From NCBI RefSeq assembly GCF_047123305.1, contig NZ_CP138918.1, positions 620,001-684,000 of the forward strand: a stretch of 64,000 bases of DNA. The letters are read 5' to 3'. Of the stretch, positions 1 through 9,024 are shown piece after piece (position 1 is the stretch's first letter; each line of letters begins with the position of its first letter). The notes beneath the pieces are model-generated. The model saw only the letters and a program-made list of their open reading frames with translations. It was not told where the DNA came from and ran no database searches. Source of the DNA: Thalassobius sp047123305 (GTDB lineage Bacteria; Pseudomonadota; Alphaproteobacteria; Rhodobacterales; Rhodobacteraceae). Made by a program: the position numbers and the translations under genes.

Positions 1-549
1 ATACCCTGCCGCGCGCAGAAACAGCGCGGCCAGCGTTTCGCGCATCGGGGCTTTGCCGACCGCTTCTTTGTGGCCACGTTTGTGCAGCGACTCGCCCGAG
101 GTATCGACGCTGAAAGTGACCAGATTGTCATCAATCCGCGCCTTGATCTGCACCGTGCCCTTATCAGACACCTCGGCCCCCAGCGTTTCGGAAATGGCTT
201 TTTCAATCCGCTGTTTGGCGGCACCAGCGTGGTAGATCTTGGACTTCTTGCAGGTCACCTCGACCCGCACCGACACATCCGGACGCAAGACCTCGGCCCA
301 GGGAAATTTGCGGGACCGTTTGTCCAGCTGCGCCAGATGGAACGCCCGAAACGATCCGATCCGCGCCAGCACCCTTGTGGCACCGCGCAGGTAACGATTG
401 GCGCGCCAGACGTCCGACCAGTCGCCCTCAAAGCTGACCCCACCGGGCACCGGTTGCGCCTTGGCAAAGCCAAGCGTGTGCGCCTCATCACAAAGCGTTT
501 GTTCCAGCCCCGGAGGCGCCACAAGAAAGATTTCGAATTGGTTGTCCAT
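1..549 (-). CDS. THUMP-domain RNA methyltransferase, N-terminal part (runs off left edge)
   Basis: Translation from an ATG at 549 stays open to base 1 (183 codons, no stop), so the gene is cut by the window edge. The protein starts MDNQFEIFLVAPPGLEQTL, as in class I SAM-dependent 23S rRNA guanine-N2 methyltransferases of the RlmL/YpsC type. A THUMP RNA-binding domain follows; the segment CKKSKIYHAGAAKQRIE lies near residues 105-121. The visible end, with HKRGHKEAVGKAPMRETL, is the conserved linker just before the Rossmann methyltransferase domain, which lies outside the window. The role in modifying large-subunit rRNA is inferred from the family; the exact base modified cannot be told from this part. 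Confidence 0.85.
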   Translation of the reverse strand, partial: MDNQFEIFLVAPPGLEQTLCDEAHTLGFAKAQPVPGGVSFEGDWSDVWRANRYLRGATRVLARIGSFRAFHLAQLDKRSRKFPWAEVLRPDVSVRVEVTCKKSKIYHAGAAKQRIEKAISETLGAEVSDKGTVQIKARIDDNLVTFSVDTSGESLHKRGHKEAVGKAPMRETLAALFLRAAGY

Positions 550-1129
550 GTCAGATCCATAACGGGCTTCGCCGCCAGAGGCGACCGCAAAGCGCCCTCT
601 GTTTTTGTCTTTGAGCGACTAAACTGGCGTTAAGACTCGCAACCTTAGATAAGCCCGCCGCCGACTCACCAGCGGTAAGATCGCCGCAATAGGTTTGTCT
701 GAAATAGACCAAATACCATAAAAGGATGAGCATTTCCTTAGGTGATCGCGCTGACAACGAACACCCTATAGGTGAAATAGGTCACATTTTTCCGCATCTC
801 ACGGCAGATATACATACTTTTGTATATAAAATACTTCCCAAGTTACTCTCTTTGGTATGTAGTGCGCTCGCAAATTCACCTGAGGCTTCTAGTCTCAAAA
901 GACGTTGAAGAAATTACCAGTCAGGTCGCACCACCGGTTTTCAGGTGCGCAGGGGTCCGCAATCACGTCACGGCGTGCGCGGGGGGAATGAAAGAGGAAG
1001 AATGGAATTGGCCTTTGTCAAAAAAGGTCGTTCTGACGGATATGGAATCAAAGTCCGCAACGGGGTCCCCCGTTGCTGTGGCTTTTCGGTGTCGTCGAAC
1101 GCACGCGAAGCTGGGCGTGGGGGCTTGCG
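550..1129. other. Intergenic region, relatively AT-rich
   Basis: These 580 bases separate the divergent methyltransferase and hybrid kinase genes. The middle part (about 640-900) is clearly richer in A and T than the coding DNA around it, with a TATA-like stretch near 823-832, so promoters for both genes probably lie here. I see no convincing protein gene: the short frames present have no family resemblance or good ribosome binding site. Confidence 0.5.
1057..1076. promoter_or_regulatory. 9-bp inverted repeat upstream of hybrid kinase
   Basis: The sequence GCAACGGGG-TC-CCCCGTTGC is a 9-bp perfect inverted repeat with a 2-base centre, ending 53 bases before the kinase ATG at 1130. The tiny loop makes an RNA hairpin less likely than a dimeric-protein binding site. 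The function is inferred from position only. Confidence 0.35.
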
Positions 1130-4108
1130 ATGAGGCAATCCCCACGTTTGTTGAATGCTTCGGTTTATCTGCTGGCGATTATTTCGCTGGTTGCCGGTTA
1201 TCTGTTGGTCTCCGACATTCTGCGCCGCAACTATGAACAATCCCTGAAGGACAGCCTGGCCAGCAATCTGGCCACAAGCGAAAGCGCCATTGAGCGCTGG
1301 GTCGACACCCGCGTGCAAGAGGTGCTGGCACATTCCACCGACCATACGCTGGTGTCTGCCGCACAAGAACTGCTGCCGCTTGCGGGCGAAAGAGAACTGC
1401 TGCTCAGCCATCCGGCACAAGAACGGCTGCGGTTCTTTTTCGGCTCGTTCCTGCATCTGCGCCATGTGAACGGCTACTTCATCATTGCGCCGGACGGCAC
1501 CAGCCTGGCCTCCTCGCGCAATAGCAATGTTGGCACTCCGAACGTGCTACTGGCACAGCCGATTATGTTCCAGCAGCTGCGTGACGGCGAGGCCCTGGTC
1601 ACCCGGATGCGCCGCTCTGACGTGCCGCTGGCCGAAAACAACGACATTCGCGACAATATTTCAAACTTTGCCGCCGCACCTCTGCGGGATGAAAACGGCG
1701 AGGTTATTGCCATCTTGGCCCTGCGGCTGTTCCCGAAAGAAGAGCTGTTTCAGCTGATCAACTTTGTCGAAGGCCTGGGTGACATTCAAACCTATGCTTT
1801 CAACGATCAGGGCGCCTTGCTGTCGAATGTAAAGGATCTGCAGACCCTGCGCGAAAACGGCATCTGGAACGCAGGCGAAGATCACCTCTTGTTTGAACCC
1901 GGGGCCTCAGACGGCACCAGCTATCTGCCACCCCGGATGATCGAACCGGTGCGGCGCGCCTTGCAGGGTGAAAACGGGATCAACATCCAAGGCTACACCA
2001 ACTATGCGGGTGAGGAAAAAGTTGGCGCCTGGAGCTACTTCGACAAGCTCAGCTTTGGCATTGTCATCGAACAGCCGCGTGACAGCGCCTACAGCATGGC
2101 GCGCTTCTTTGAGACCATGACGATCATGGCCTTCTCCATCGGGTTGGTGGTGGCCACGGCTGTGTTCCTGTTGATGCTGGAGGCCGGCAAACGGGTGGAC
2201 ACCCACCGAAAACGCCTACTGGCCACGATGAAGGCCACCCGCGATGTGAACTTCCAGCTGACCGCCGAGGGCATCATCTACAATGTAAACGACGCCTTGG
2301 ATCCGGTCTTTGGTCTGGACCGGCGCAGTGGCATCGGCCATTCTGCCTCGCGGTTTCTGGATCTTGGTCTGAACACCGCCAGCCAGCTGTCCGGCCTTGG
2401 GCTGAAATCACTGGCGCAGATGAGCCAGACCGAAGTGATCCGCTGTCAGGGCATCCGCGAAGATGGCAGCCGCTTCCCGATTGGGATCCGGGTGGAAGAG
2501 CTGTCCATTGATGGCAAAACGCCAGATGAATTCCTGATTGTGGTGCATGACTACAATGAAATCGAACGTCGAGAGACCGAGCTGCGCGACGCGCTGGAAC
2601 GGGCCGAGGCCGGCAACCGGACCAAATCGTCCTTCCTGTCCACCATCAGCCACGAGCTGCGTTCGCCGCTGATTTCTGTGATTGCCGCGCTGGAACTGCT
2701 GACCGACCGCGCCCGCAGCAACGAGGATCGCAACCTGCTGGATTCCTCGCAACGTTCGGCGCAGCTGCTTTTGGGGATCATCGACGACATCCTTGATTTC
2801 TCACGGATGGAAGCGGGCAAACTGGAACTGGCGCAACACGAGATCGCGCTGGAAACTGTGTTGCAGGATGTGACCGAGGTACTGCGCTGGCAGGCCTGGA
2901 ACAACGATGTGGAGCTGCTGCCCTATTGTGACCCGAACCTGCCCAAAGTGCATGCGGACGGGCTGCGCCTGCGCCAGATCCTGTTGAATCTGACCAGCAA
3001 TGCCATCAAGTTCAGCGCCCAGATGCGGCACCGGGGCAAGGTCTCGATTTCGCTAAAAGGCGTTGAAAATCGCAAGGGCCAGCTGGAGGTGACCCTGCGT
3101 GTTCGTGACAATGGCATTGGCATGACGCAGGAGACGATGAACCAGATCTTCCAGCCGTTCACCCAGGCTGATGGCACCATCCGGCGCAAATACGGCGGCA
3201 CCGGCCTTGGGCTGACGATCTCGGACCGGCTGATCAAGATGATGGATGGCCATATCTCGGTGATGAGCGATCCGGGCGAAGGCACGGTTTTCGAAGTCAA
3301 ACTTCCGATGGATGTGTCGGCGGAAGCGGCCGAAGGCAAGCGCCCGCTGGAGGGTCTGCAAGTGCTGGTACAGGCTGGTGAGCCCGCGGTGGCCGATACG
3401 CTGCGGATCTATGCCCAAGCTGCGGGTGCGGTGGTTGCATCACGCACGGCGGGCAGCTCGGTCGCTGCTGATTTCAAGCCGGATCTTTTGGTAACCCATG
3501 CAACGTCGGCATCTGAAAATGTACAGCTGCGCGATCGCTACGGTCCCCTGCCACTGTTGCAGATTCACAATCAAGGCCGCGACATTGCCCCCACCACCCG
3601 CACGGATCGCGCCATTGCACTGACTTCTCTGCTGCCGTCTGTCGTGATTGAACAACTGGCGATGCTGCGCCTGGGCGCCGAAAGCCACGATGAAGAGCCT
3701 GCACTGATCCCGCAGAGCAAGGTCCTGTTGATCGAAGATGACGAGATGACCCGCGAAATCACCCTGCGCATGTTGAAACAGCTGGGCATTGCCGCGGACG
3801 CAGTGGTGAACGGGCAGGAAGGTCTGGATCTGTGGCGTTCTGGGCAATATTCGCTGCTGCTGTCGGACTGCCATATGCCGATCATGGACGGCTTCCAGAT
3901 GGCGGCCAAGATCCGCGATGAGGAAGGTGCGCGCAACCTGCCGAAAACCCCCATTGTGGCGGTTTCAGCGGATCTGACGATGGAGGTTGAACGGCTCTGC
4001 GTGGATTGTGAGATCGACGAATATGTGCCCAAGCCCCTGACCCCGGCCAAGCTGAAAGCGATTGTGCAAAATCACGTCGCCGCAGGCCGCAAGCGTCTGG
4101 ATTCCTGA
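1130..4108 (+). CDS. Membrane hybrid sensor histidine kinase with PAS, degenerate and true receiver domains
   Basis: This is a 992-residue protein if started at the ATG at 1130; a TTG 57 bases upstream is also in frame but less likely. Visible domains, in order, are TM helix ~10-28, a periplasmic sensor of about 300 residues (Cache-like by size), TM helix ~330-350, and a PAS-like region ~366-476. HisKA follows with STISHELRSP (phospho-His about 508), then the ATPase with LRQILLNLTSNAIKFS, DNGIGM and GGTGLGLTI. Next comes a receiver-like segment (~741-850) with no phospho-acceptor Asp, then a canonical receiver with IEDD, SDCHMPIMDG (Asp ~913) and the Lys of PKPL. It lacks an HPt domain, so a separate HPt protein would be needed for a relay. 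It converges on the che operon, so a link to chemotaxis is possible but unproven. Confidence 0.9.
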   Translation: MRQSPRLLNASVYLLAIISLVAGYLLVSDILRRNYEQSLKDSLASNLATSESAIERWVDTRVQEVLAHSTDHTLVSAAQELLPLAGERELLLSHPAQERLRFFFGSFLHLRHVNGYFIIAPDGTSLASSRNSNVGTPNVLLAQPIMFQQLRDGEALVTRMRRSDVPLAENNDIRDNISNFAAAPLRDENGEVIAILALRLFPKEELFQLINFVEGLGDIQTYAFNDQGALLSNVKDLQTLRENGIWNAGEDHLLFEPGASDGTSYLPPRMIEPVRRALQGENGINIQGYTNYAGEEKVGAWSYFDKLSFGIVIEQPRDSAYSMARFFETMTIMAFSIGLVVATAVFLLMLEAGKRVDTHRKRLLATMKATRDVNFQLTAEGIIYNVNDALDPVFGLDRRSGIGHSASRFLDLGLNTASQLSGLGLKSLAQMSQTEVIRCQGIREDGSRFPIGIRVEELSIDGKTPDEFLIVVHDYNEIERRETELRDALERAEAGNRTKSSFLSTISHELRSPLISVIAALELLTDRARSNEDRNLLDSSQRSAQLLLGIIDDILDFSRMEAGKLELAQHEIALETVLQDVTEVLRWQAWNNDVELLPYCDPNLPKVHADGLRLRQILLNLTSNAIKFSAQMRHRGKVSISLKGVENRKGQLEVTLRVRDNGIGMTQETMNQIFQPFTQADGTIRRKYGGTGLGLTISDRLIKMMDGHISVMSDPGEGTVFEVKLPMDVSAEAAEGKRPLEGLQVLVQAGEPAVADTLRIYAQAAGAVVASRTAGSSVAADFKPDLLVTHATSASENVQLRDRYGPLPLLQIHNQGRDIAPTTRTDRAIALTSLLPSVVIEQLAMLRLGAESHDEEPALIPQSKVLLIEDDEMTREITLRMLKQLGIAADAVVNGQEGLDLWRSGQYSLLLSDCHMPIMDGFQMAAKIRDEEGARNLPKTPIVAVSADLTMEVERLCVDCEIDEYVPKPLTPAKLKAIVQNHVAAGRKRLDS

Positions 4109-4130
4109 AGACCACCCCTTCAAACAAAGA

Positions 4131-4166
4131 CGCCCAGACCCGGGGGCAATCCCGTCGGTCTGGGCG
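4131..4166. terminator. Hairpin between convergent kinase and che operon
   Basis: CGCCCAGACC (4131-4140) pairs perfectly with GGTCTGGGCG (4157-4166). The loop itself can form CGGG/CCCG. It lies between two converging genes, 22 bases after the kinase stop, as a terminator should. There is no strong T-tract on either side, so termination may be weak. Confidence 0.6.
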
Positions 4167-4210
4167 GTCCCCCCGGTAAAAGGGGTCAGCCATATGCTGG
4201 CTGAAACTTT

Positions 4211-5920
4211 TTAGAAGAAGATGTCGTCCAGATCGTCGCCATCGTCCGAGGCGGCGGGTTCTGGCGCGGCAGCGACCTCTTCTTTGGCCCCCTCCTCTTC
4301 GTCACCTTTCAGCTGCGAGAACATGACATCCTGGATGTCGCGTTCTGCCTGCATGGTGTAGCACTTGTGGATCTCGGCAAGGTGGTTGGTGAACTCCTCG
4401 CTTTGGATCGACCCGTCCAGCGGCAGCGGCGCAACAGCCACTTTTTCCACCTGATCCAGCAGCTCCAACTCTTCTACAAAGCTTTCAAAAGCCTGCGCCG
4501 AAGAGGTGATCGCCTGTGCGATCTTCGGGGCTTCCATCGTCAGGTTCGGCAGCAGCTTTTCCAAAACGGTGCGGGCTTCAGCCAGCGCCGGATCTTCTTT
4601 GTCGAGCGAGGACACATCGCCCTCCCCGTCGCCACCTTCCGCTTCGCGGGTTGACCAGGCTTCCACCTTGGTTTTGGTCAGTTCCATGGTCTCGGCGAAC
4701 TTGTCAAAGGTCACCGGCGCTTCGGAAATCACCTCGTTGATCTGCTGCGAGATCATGATCATGTCCATGGCCTGCTTAAAGCCGCGGGCACAGGTGATGA
4801 TCGTGTTCAAGGCCGCCAACTGCATCTGGAACGCATTGTCCGACAGCACCTTGGACCGCGAGGCCAGCGCGTCGTCTGCCTCATGCAGTCGCTGTTGGGC
4901 CCGTTGTTCAGCCTCGGTGCTGGCGTCAAAGTCAAACCCTTTGCCATCTGCAGGCTGAGCTGCCGTCGCAAGTGCGCTTGCGGAGTCTTCAAAGGAATTG
5001 GCAATCTCAGTACAGCGTTCCAGGAAGCTTTCCTGACGGCCCGACAGGCTGGCGAAAAGTTCGCGCGCCTTGCGGGTATCGGTGATGGTTTCCGTCACCG
5101 TTTCCTGCATCTGGGCGCGGGCCAGCAGCATCAGGCTGGTCGCCTCAGTGGAATGTGGATGGTAAAGGTTCACTCGCTCCTGAATGAAACGCACGTGTTC
5201 CGCCCGCTGACGCGACCGGTCACCGACCTGCAACGCCGAGATCACCTCGGACACGTCCTTTTCGGCAACCGCGACATATTCCGACAGCCAGGACGATGCG
5301 GTGCTTGCCGCCTTCATCCCCTGCTCCAGCGCAGTCAGCGCCGCTTCCAGGGCCTTGGCCTTGGGTTTCAGCGTCGAGAACATGGCGCGGGCGCGATCCT
5401 CAACGTTCTGGCCCATCTCCTCGGTGGTCGAAACGATAGTATCGATCACCTCGAACATTTCGGACACTAAGTTGGTCGCATCACCGGAAATATCCGAAAT
5501 GCTTTCGGCCAGCCGCACCAGCTGCGCACCCAGCGCACGGTGGCGATGGCTTTGCGCAATAATGCGGGCGTTCAAGGACACGATGTTCGAGGACTGGATG
5601 ATCTTGGACAGCTCTTTCAGCGTCGAAGACATCTTGCGCCCGTTGTCACGCAGGTCCTGAACAAAGGCTTTCGCGTCTTTGCTGTTGGCGTCGATCTGTT
5701 CCATCAGGTCCGAGATCGTCGCCTGTTTTTCATTGATCCGCACCAGATTGGCCGGCTCGAGGAGGCGGTCCAGATCGGCCACCCCTTCGCGCAGGGTCTT
5801 GGTGCTGTCGAAAGCGAAGAACAACTTATCGAGAATCTCGGTAAGCACGCTTTCCATGCGCAAAAAGGGACCGTCGTTCAGACCCGGCGCAGTTACTGAT
5901 ACCGTACGAAGATGCTGCAT
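4211..5920 (-). CDS. Soluble MCP-like coiled-coil protein, last gene of che operon
   Basis: This 569-residue protein has no membrane segment. It is mostly long helices, with a segment like a shortened MCP signalling hairpin (IVSLNARIIAQSHRHRALG, about residues 112-130) and a second, similar one (LAALNTIITCARGFKQA) further on, which suggests internal duplication. Between them is LQVGDRSRQRAEHV, which matches the spacing of the catalytic D-x-x-x-Q motif of CheZ-type CheY-P phosphatases. The extreme C-terminus is an Ala/Glu/Pro-rich linker followed by DDGDDLDDIFF, resembling the acidic, Phe-ended CheY-binding tail of CheZ. The gene starts one base after the cheB stop, so the two are cotranscribed. 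I infer a cytoplasmic chemotaxis signalling or CheY-P phosphatase role; it could also be just a degenerate soluble receptor. Confidence 0.75.
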   Translation of the reverse strand: MQHLRTVSVTAPGLNDGPFLRMESVLTEILDKLFFAFDSTKTLREGVADLDRLLEPANLVRINEKQATISDLMEQIDANSKDAKAFVQDLRDNGRKMSSTLKELSKIIQSSNIVSLNARIIAQSHRHRALGAQLVRLAESISDISGDATNLVSEMFEVIDTIVSTTEEMGQNVEDRARAMFSTLKPKAKALEAALTALEQGMKAASTASSWLSEYVAVAEKDVSEVISALQVGDRSRQRAEHVRFIQERVNLYHPHSTEATSLMLLARAQMQETVTETITDTRKARELFASLSGRQESFLERCTEIANSFEDSASALATAAQPADGKGFDFDASTEAEQRAQQRLHEADDALASRSKVLSDNAFQMQLAALNTIITCARGFKQAMDMIMISQQINEVISEAPVTFDKFAETMELTKTKVEAWSTREAEGGDGEGDVSSLDKEDPALAEARTVLEKLLPNLTMEAPKIAQAITSSAQAFESFVEELELLDQVEKVAVAPLPLDGSIQSEEFTNHLAEIHKCYTMQAERDIQDVMFSQLKGDEEEGAKEEVAAAPEPAASDDGDDLDDIFF

Positions 5921-7060
5921 TTACCGCGCGCCTTTCACCATCGTTCTTGCCAGGTGACCACGATCAAACGACGTGATGTTTTCGGCGATTTTATTCAGCG
6001 GCACAGCGCGCTCAGCCGCGCCACGCTCCATTGCTTCGCGGGGCATGCCATAGACCACACAGGACGCTTCGTCCTGCGCGATGGTCGGCGATCCTGCCTG
6101 ACGCATCTCGAGCATACATTGCGCCCCATCGTCACCCATGCCGGTCATGATCACGCCCATGGCGTTGGCCCCAGCCTGGATCGAGAGCGAGCGGAACAGC
6201 ACATCCACCGACGGACGGTGACGGCTGACGGGCGGACCATCAATCACACGGCAGACATAGTCGCGGCCGGTGCGTTCGATGATGATGTGATTGCTGCCGG
6301 GGGCAACAACCGCCATGCCACGTTCCAGCTTGTCGCCATCGCGGGCTTCTTTGACGGAGATGGCGCAGAGCTTGTTCAGACGGTTGGCAAAGGCCTCAGT
6401 GAACTTCTCGGGCATGTGCTGCACAATGGCAATCGGCGCGGTATCGGCCGGCAGCATCTGCAACATCTTGGCCAGCGCTTCCGTGCCACCGGTGGAGGCG
6501 CCAATGCCGATGATCGGTGGCGTTTTCAGCACTGAGGGCGCATTGGCATGGCGCGGCGCCATGATCACATCTGCCGACAGTTTCTTCTGCGGCTTCACCT
6601 CGGGCGCGGGCGCTTTGCGCTTGCGGGCCTTCGGGTTCACACGGGCATGGGCCGCAGCGCGCACCGCGTCACAGACACGGTTCAGACCTTCGTCATCCTT
6701 GCTAAGCGCCCCGATCGAGGATTTCGCCAGCACGTCCACCGCGCCCATTTCCAGCGCCTTCATCGAGGCCGAAGACCCAGCAGGCGTGTGGTTCGAACAG
6801 ATGATCACGGGCATCGGATGCTGGGCCATGATCCGGCGCAGGAAGGTCAGGCCGTCCATGCGGGGCATTTCCACATCCAAGAGCATCACATCGGGCAGAC
6901 CCTTGCGCATCTTTTCAGCTGCATCGAAGGGGTCTTTGGCCATTTCCACGACCTTCAGATCGGACTGGGTCTCGATCATGTTCTTGAGCATGGTGCGGGC
7001 GGTGAGGCTGTCCTCAACGATCATCACCTTGATCGGGTCGTCACTTTTCAAAGCACTCAT
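5921..7060 (-). CDS. cheB: CheB chemoreceptor glutamate methylesterase/deamidase
   Basis: 379 residues. An N-terminal receiver domain (IVEDS; LLDVEMPRMDG with phospho-Asp 62) is joined by a basic Lys/Arg/Pro linker (~140-180) to the CheB esterase domain. The catalytic triad is visible: Ser189 in GIGASTGG, His215 in VQHMP and Asp311 in TGMGDDG. It removes methyl groups from MCP glutamates and deamidates glutamines, giving adaptation together with CheR. Its start overlaps the cheR stop (TAATG), which implies translational coupling. Confidence 0.97.
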   Translation of the reverse strand: MSALKSDDPIKVMIVEDSLTARTMLKNMIETQSDLKVVEMAKDPFDAAEKMRKGLPDVMLLDVEMPRMDGLTFLRRIMAQHPMPVIICSNHTPAGSSASMKALEMGAVDVLAKSSIGALSKDDEGLNRVCDAVRAAAHARVNPKARKRKAPAPEVKPQKKLSADVIMAPRHANAPSVLKTPPIIGIGASTGGTEALAKMLQMLPADTAPIAIVQHMPEKFTEAFANRLNKLCAISVKEARDGDKLERGMAVVAPGSNHIIIERTGRDYVCRVIDGPPVSRHRPSVDVLFRSLSIQAGANAMGVIMTGMGDDGAQCMLEMRQAGSPTIAQDEASCVVYGMPREAMERGAAERAVPLNKIAENITSFDRGHLARTMVKGAR

Positions 7061-7896
7061 TACGTTCCCTCCTTGCGGAAGACTGCAGCGGATTTCTGAA
7101 CCAGACGCGGATCAGAAGCCACCGAGGTTTCCGAGTGGCCCACAAACAGGTAGCCGCCCGGTTTCAGGTGATCGGTCACCCCAGACACCACCCGACGCTG
7201 GTTCTGATCGTCAAAATAGATCAGCACGTTGCGCAGGAATACGACGTCCAGGTTTTTCTCAACCGGATAGGACCGGTCCATCAGGTTCATCTGGGCAAAG
7301 CCAACACGGTCCCGCAGTTGCTTGACCACACGGCACAGAGGGCGGCCGACCGAGTCATGGCCCTCTTCCAGATAGAGCTTGCGCATGTCATCGGGCACAT
7401 CAACGATCTCTTCGGGCGTATAGATGCCCTTGCGCGCTTTGCGCACGATCTCGGTCGACAGGTCGGTGCCGATGATCGAGTAGTTGAAACCCGGCTTGCG
7501 CTTGGCATGTTCGCTCAGAACCATCGCAGTGGTGTAGGCCTCTTCCCCCGAGGAGCTGGCCGCCGACCACACCTTGAAGGCACGGTTTGCGGTGAACTCG
7601 GGTAGGACGGTGCGGATCATGTAATCAAAATGCGCATCTTCCCGCCAGAAGTCGGTCTTGTTGGTTGTCATCACGTTGATGATCTGGGGCAGCTCGGTTT
7701 CAAGCATGCCTTCGTTCATCACCATGTTCAGATAGGTGCGAAGGTCCCGTACCCCGAGGGCGCGGACCCGCTTGCGCAGGCGGCCTTCGATCATGGTACG
7801 TTTGTTTTCGGGCAGTTGGATCCCTGTTTTACTCGTTACAATTTCACACAGCTTTTTTTGCAGTGCACGATCAGCTTCAATCGTACCAGTGGTCAT
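7060..7896 (-). CDS. cheR: CheR chemoreceptor glutamate methyltransferase
   Basis: 278 residues, the usual CheR size. It has the all-helical N-terminal domain (about 1-80) followed by the SAM-binding Rossmann domain with FKVWSAASSSGEEAYT (SAM site), IIGTDLS and DVVFLRNVLIYF. It methylates glutamates on MCPs using S-adenosylmethionine. It lacks a visible C-terminal pentapeptide-independent extension or TPR. It overlaps the upstream cheW by 4 bases (ATGA) and cheB by 1 base. Confidence 0.97.
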   Translation of the reverse strand: MTTGTIEADRALQKKLCEIVTSKTGIQLPENKRTMIEGRLRKRVRALGVRDLRTYLNMVMNEGMLETELPQIINVMTTNKTDFWREDAHFDYMIRTVLPEFTANRAFKVWSAASSSGEEAYTTAMVLSEHAKRKPGFNYSIIGTDLSTEIVRKARKGIYTPEEIVDVPDDMRKLYLEEGHDSVGRPLCRVVKQLRDRVGFAQMNLMDRSYPVEKNLDVVFLRNVLIYFDDQNQRRVVSGVTDHLKPGGYLFVGHSETSVASDPRLVQKSAAVFRKEGT

Positions 7897-8420
7897 CCCG
7901 CCTCCCGAAAATTCCCTTGATCTGCTGCCACTTGGTCGTGGAAGTCAGAAATAACACCTGTGCTCAGCATCCCATCGAGATCCAGCACAGTTACAAATTC
8001 ACCATTGCGACGGCCGACACCGGCAACCATGCGGTTGTCCCAGTTCAGCAGGCCCTCACGTGCAAACTCCTCCAGGCGATCGTCATCCAGACGGGTCACC
8101 TCAAACACGCGATCCGCACGCAGACCAACCGAGTGCTCCTGGCCGTTAATATTCACCAGAAGAACAATGATCCGGGTGTCCGGCTCATTTTCGCGGTAGG
8201 GGCGCGCCATCAACAGGCGCAGGTCTGCCACCAGAATGCTTTCGCCGCGCAGGTCGATATATCCCAGCAGGAAATCGGGTGTATGCGGCAGCGGTGTCAC
8301 CGGTTTCGGGTCAAGGATTTCCTTAACGCGCACCACGGGCAGCGCCACACGTTCTTCACCCAGACCACAGGTCAGATAGGTTTTCTGGACTTCATCCACG
8401 GCTGTAGTTTGATCAAACAC
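7893..8420 (-). CDS. cheW: CheW scaffold protein (second copy in operon)
   Basis: 175 residues forming a single CheW-like double beta-barrel domain. Family hallmarks are GYIDLRGESILVADLRLL (about 52-69) and the preceding VVRVKEILDP. It couples receptors to CheA in the signalling array. It is separated from the other cheW by about 100 bases and overlaps cheR by 4 bases. The two CheW proteins differ considerably, so they may serve different receptors or one may be structural. Confidence 0.95.
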   Translation of the reverse strand: MFDQTTAVDEVQKTYLTCGLGEERVALPVVRVKEILDPKPVTPLPHTPDFLLGYIDLRGESILVADLRLLMARPYRENEPDTRIIVLLVNINGQEHSVGLRADRVFEVTRLDDDRLEEFAREGLLNWDNRMVAGVGRRNGEFVTVLDLDGMLSTGVISDFHDQVAADQGNFREAG

Positions 8421-8523
8421 CTTGGGCCTCCTGCGTCAGCGGCTTGCGAGGGCAGCAGGCGAGAGGCCCGACTGCCGATTTCTGTTCAGATTGGATTTGT
8501 TCGCGCATTTGATGTTCTTAACC

Positions 8524-9024
8524 TCAGTGAAGGCTCTCGTCCGTGGGTACGGCACCAAGATAGGTCTCGGCGATCTTCTCCACGTCGATGAGGTTGACGA
8601 AACGGTCCTTCCAGCGGCCGATGCCTTTGATCGCACCCTGTGGCCAGCGGGTCCCAACCGACGGCACTTTCTGGATGGTCTCAGGATCCAGCGCCAGCAC
8701 GGCATGGACCTTTTCGGCGATCACGCCGATGGTCATGGTGCCTTCTTCCAGCGCCAGTTCCAGAACCAGAACGCGGGTGTCGATGTCGAAGTCCTTCTGC
8801 TCCATCTCAAAGAGCGGGCGCAGGTCGGTGACGGGCAGAACCACACCACGGACGTTGATCAGGCCAGCAGAATAAGGGCCAGCCAGCGGCACACGGGTCA
8901 GCTTCGGCGGTTCCAGCACTTCGCGCAGGATCCGGGTGGGCACGACCAACAGTTCGCCGCCCATTTCGAAGGCCACCATGTCCTTCAGGTCATCTTCGGT
9001 CGCTGAGACAAGTTCGAGGGTCAT
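8524..9024 (-). CDS. cheW: CheW scaffold protein (first copy in operon)
   Basis: 166 residues with one CheW domain: MVAFEMGGELLVVPTRILRE, then GLINVRGVVLPVTDLRPLF and the C-terminal GIGRWKDRFVNLIDVEK. It follows cheA with a 4-base ATGA overlap, the common cheA-cheW coupling. Its role is the CheA-receptor adaptor in the cytoplasmic array. Confidence 0.96.
   Translation of the reverse strand: MTLELVSATEDDLKDMVAFEMGGELLVVPTRILREVLEPPKLTRVPLAGPYSAGLINVRGVVLPVTDLRPLFEMEQKDFDIDTRVLVLELALEEGTMTIGVIAEKVHAVLALDPETIQKVPSVGTRWPQGAIKGIGRWKDRFVNLIDVEKIAETYLGAVPTDESLH

Noticed and set aside
945..1133. 62-residue frame with Gly/Arg-rich sequence upstream of the kinase
   Set aside because: No family pattern and it runs into the kinase start; treated as intergenic.
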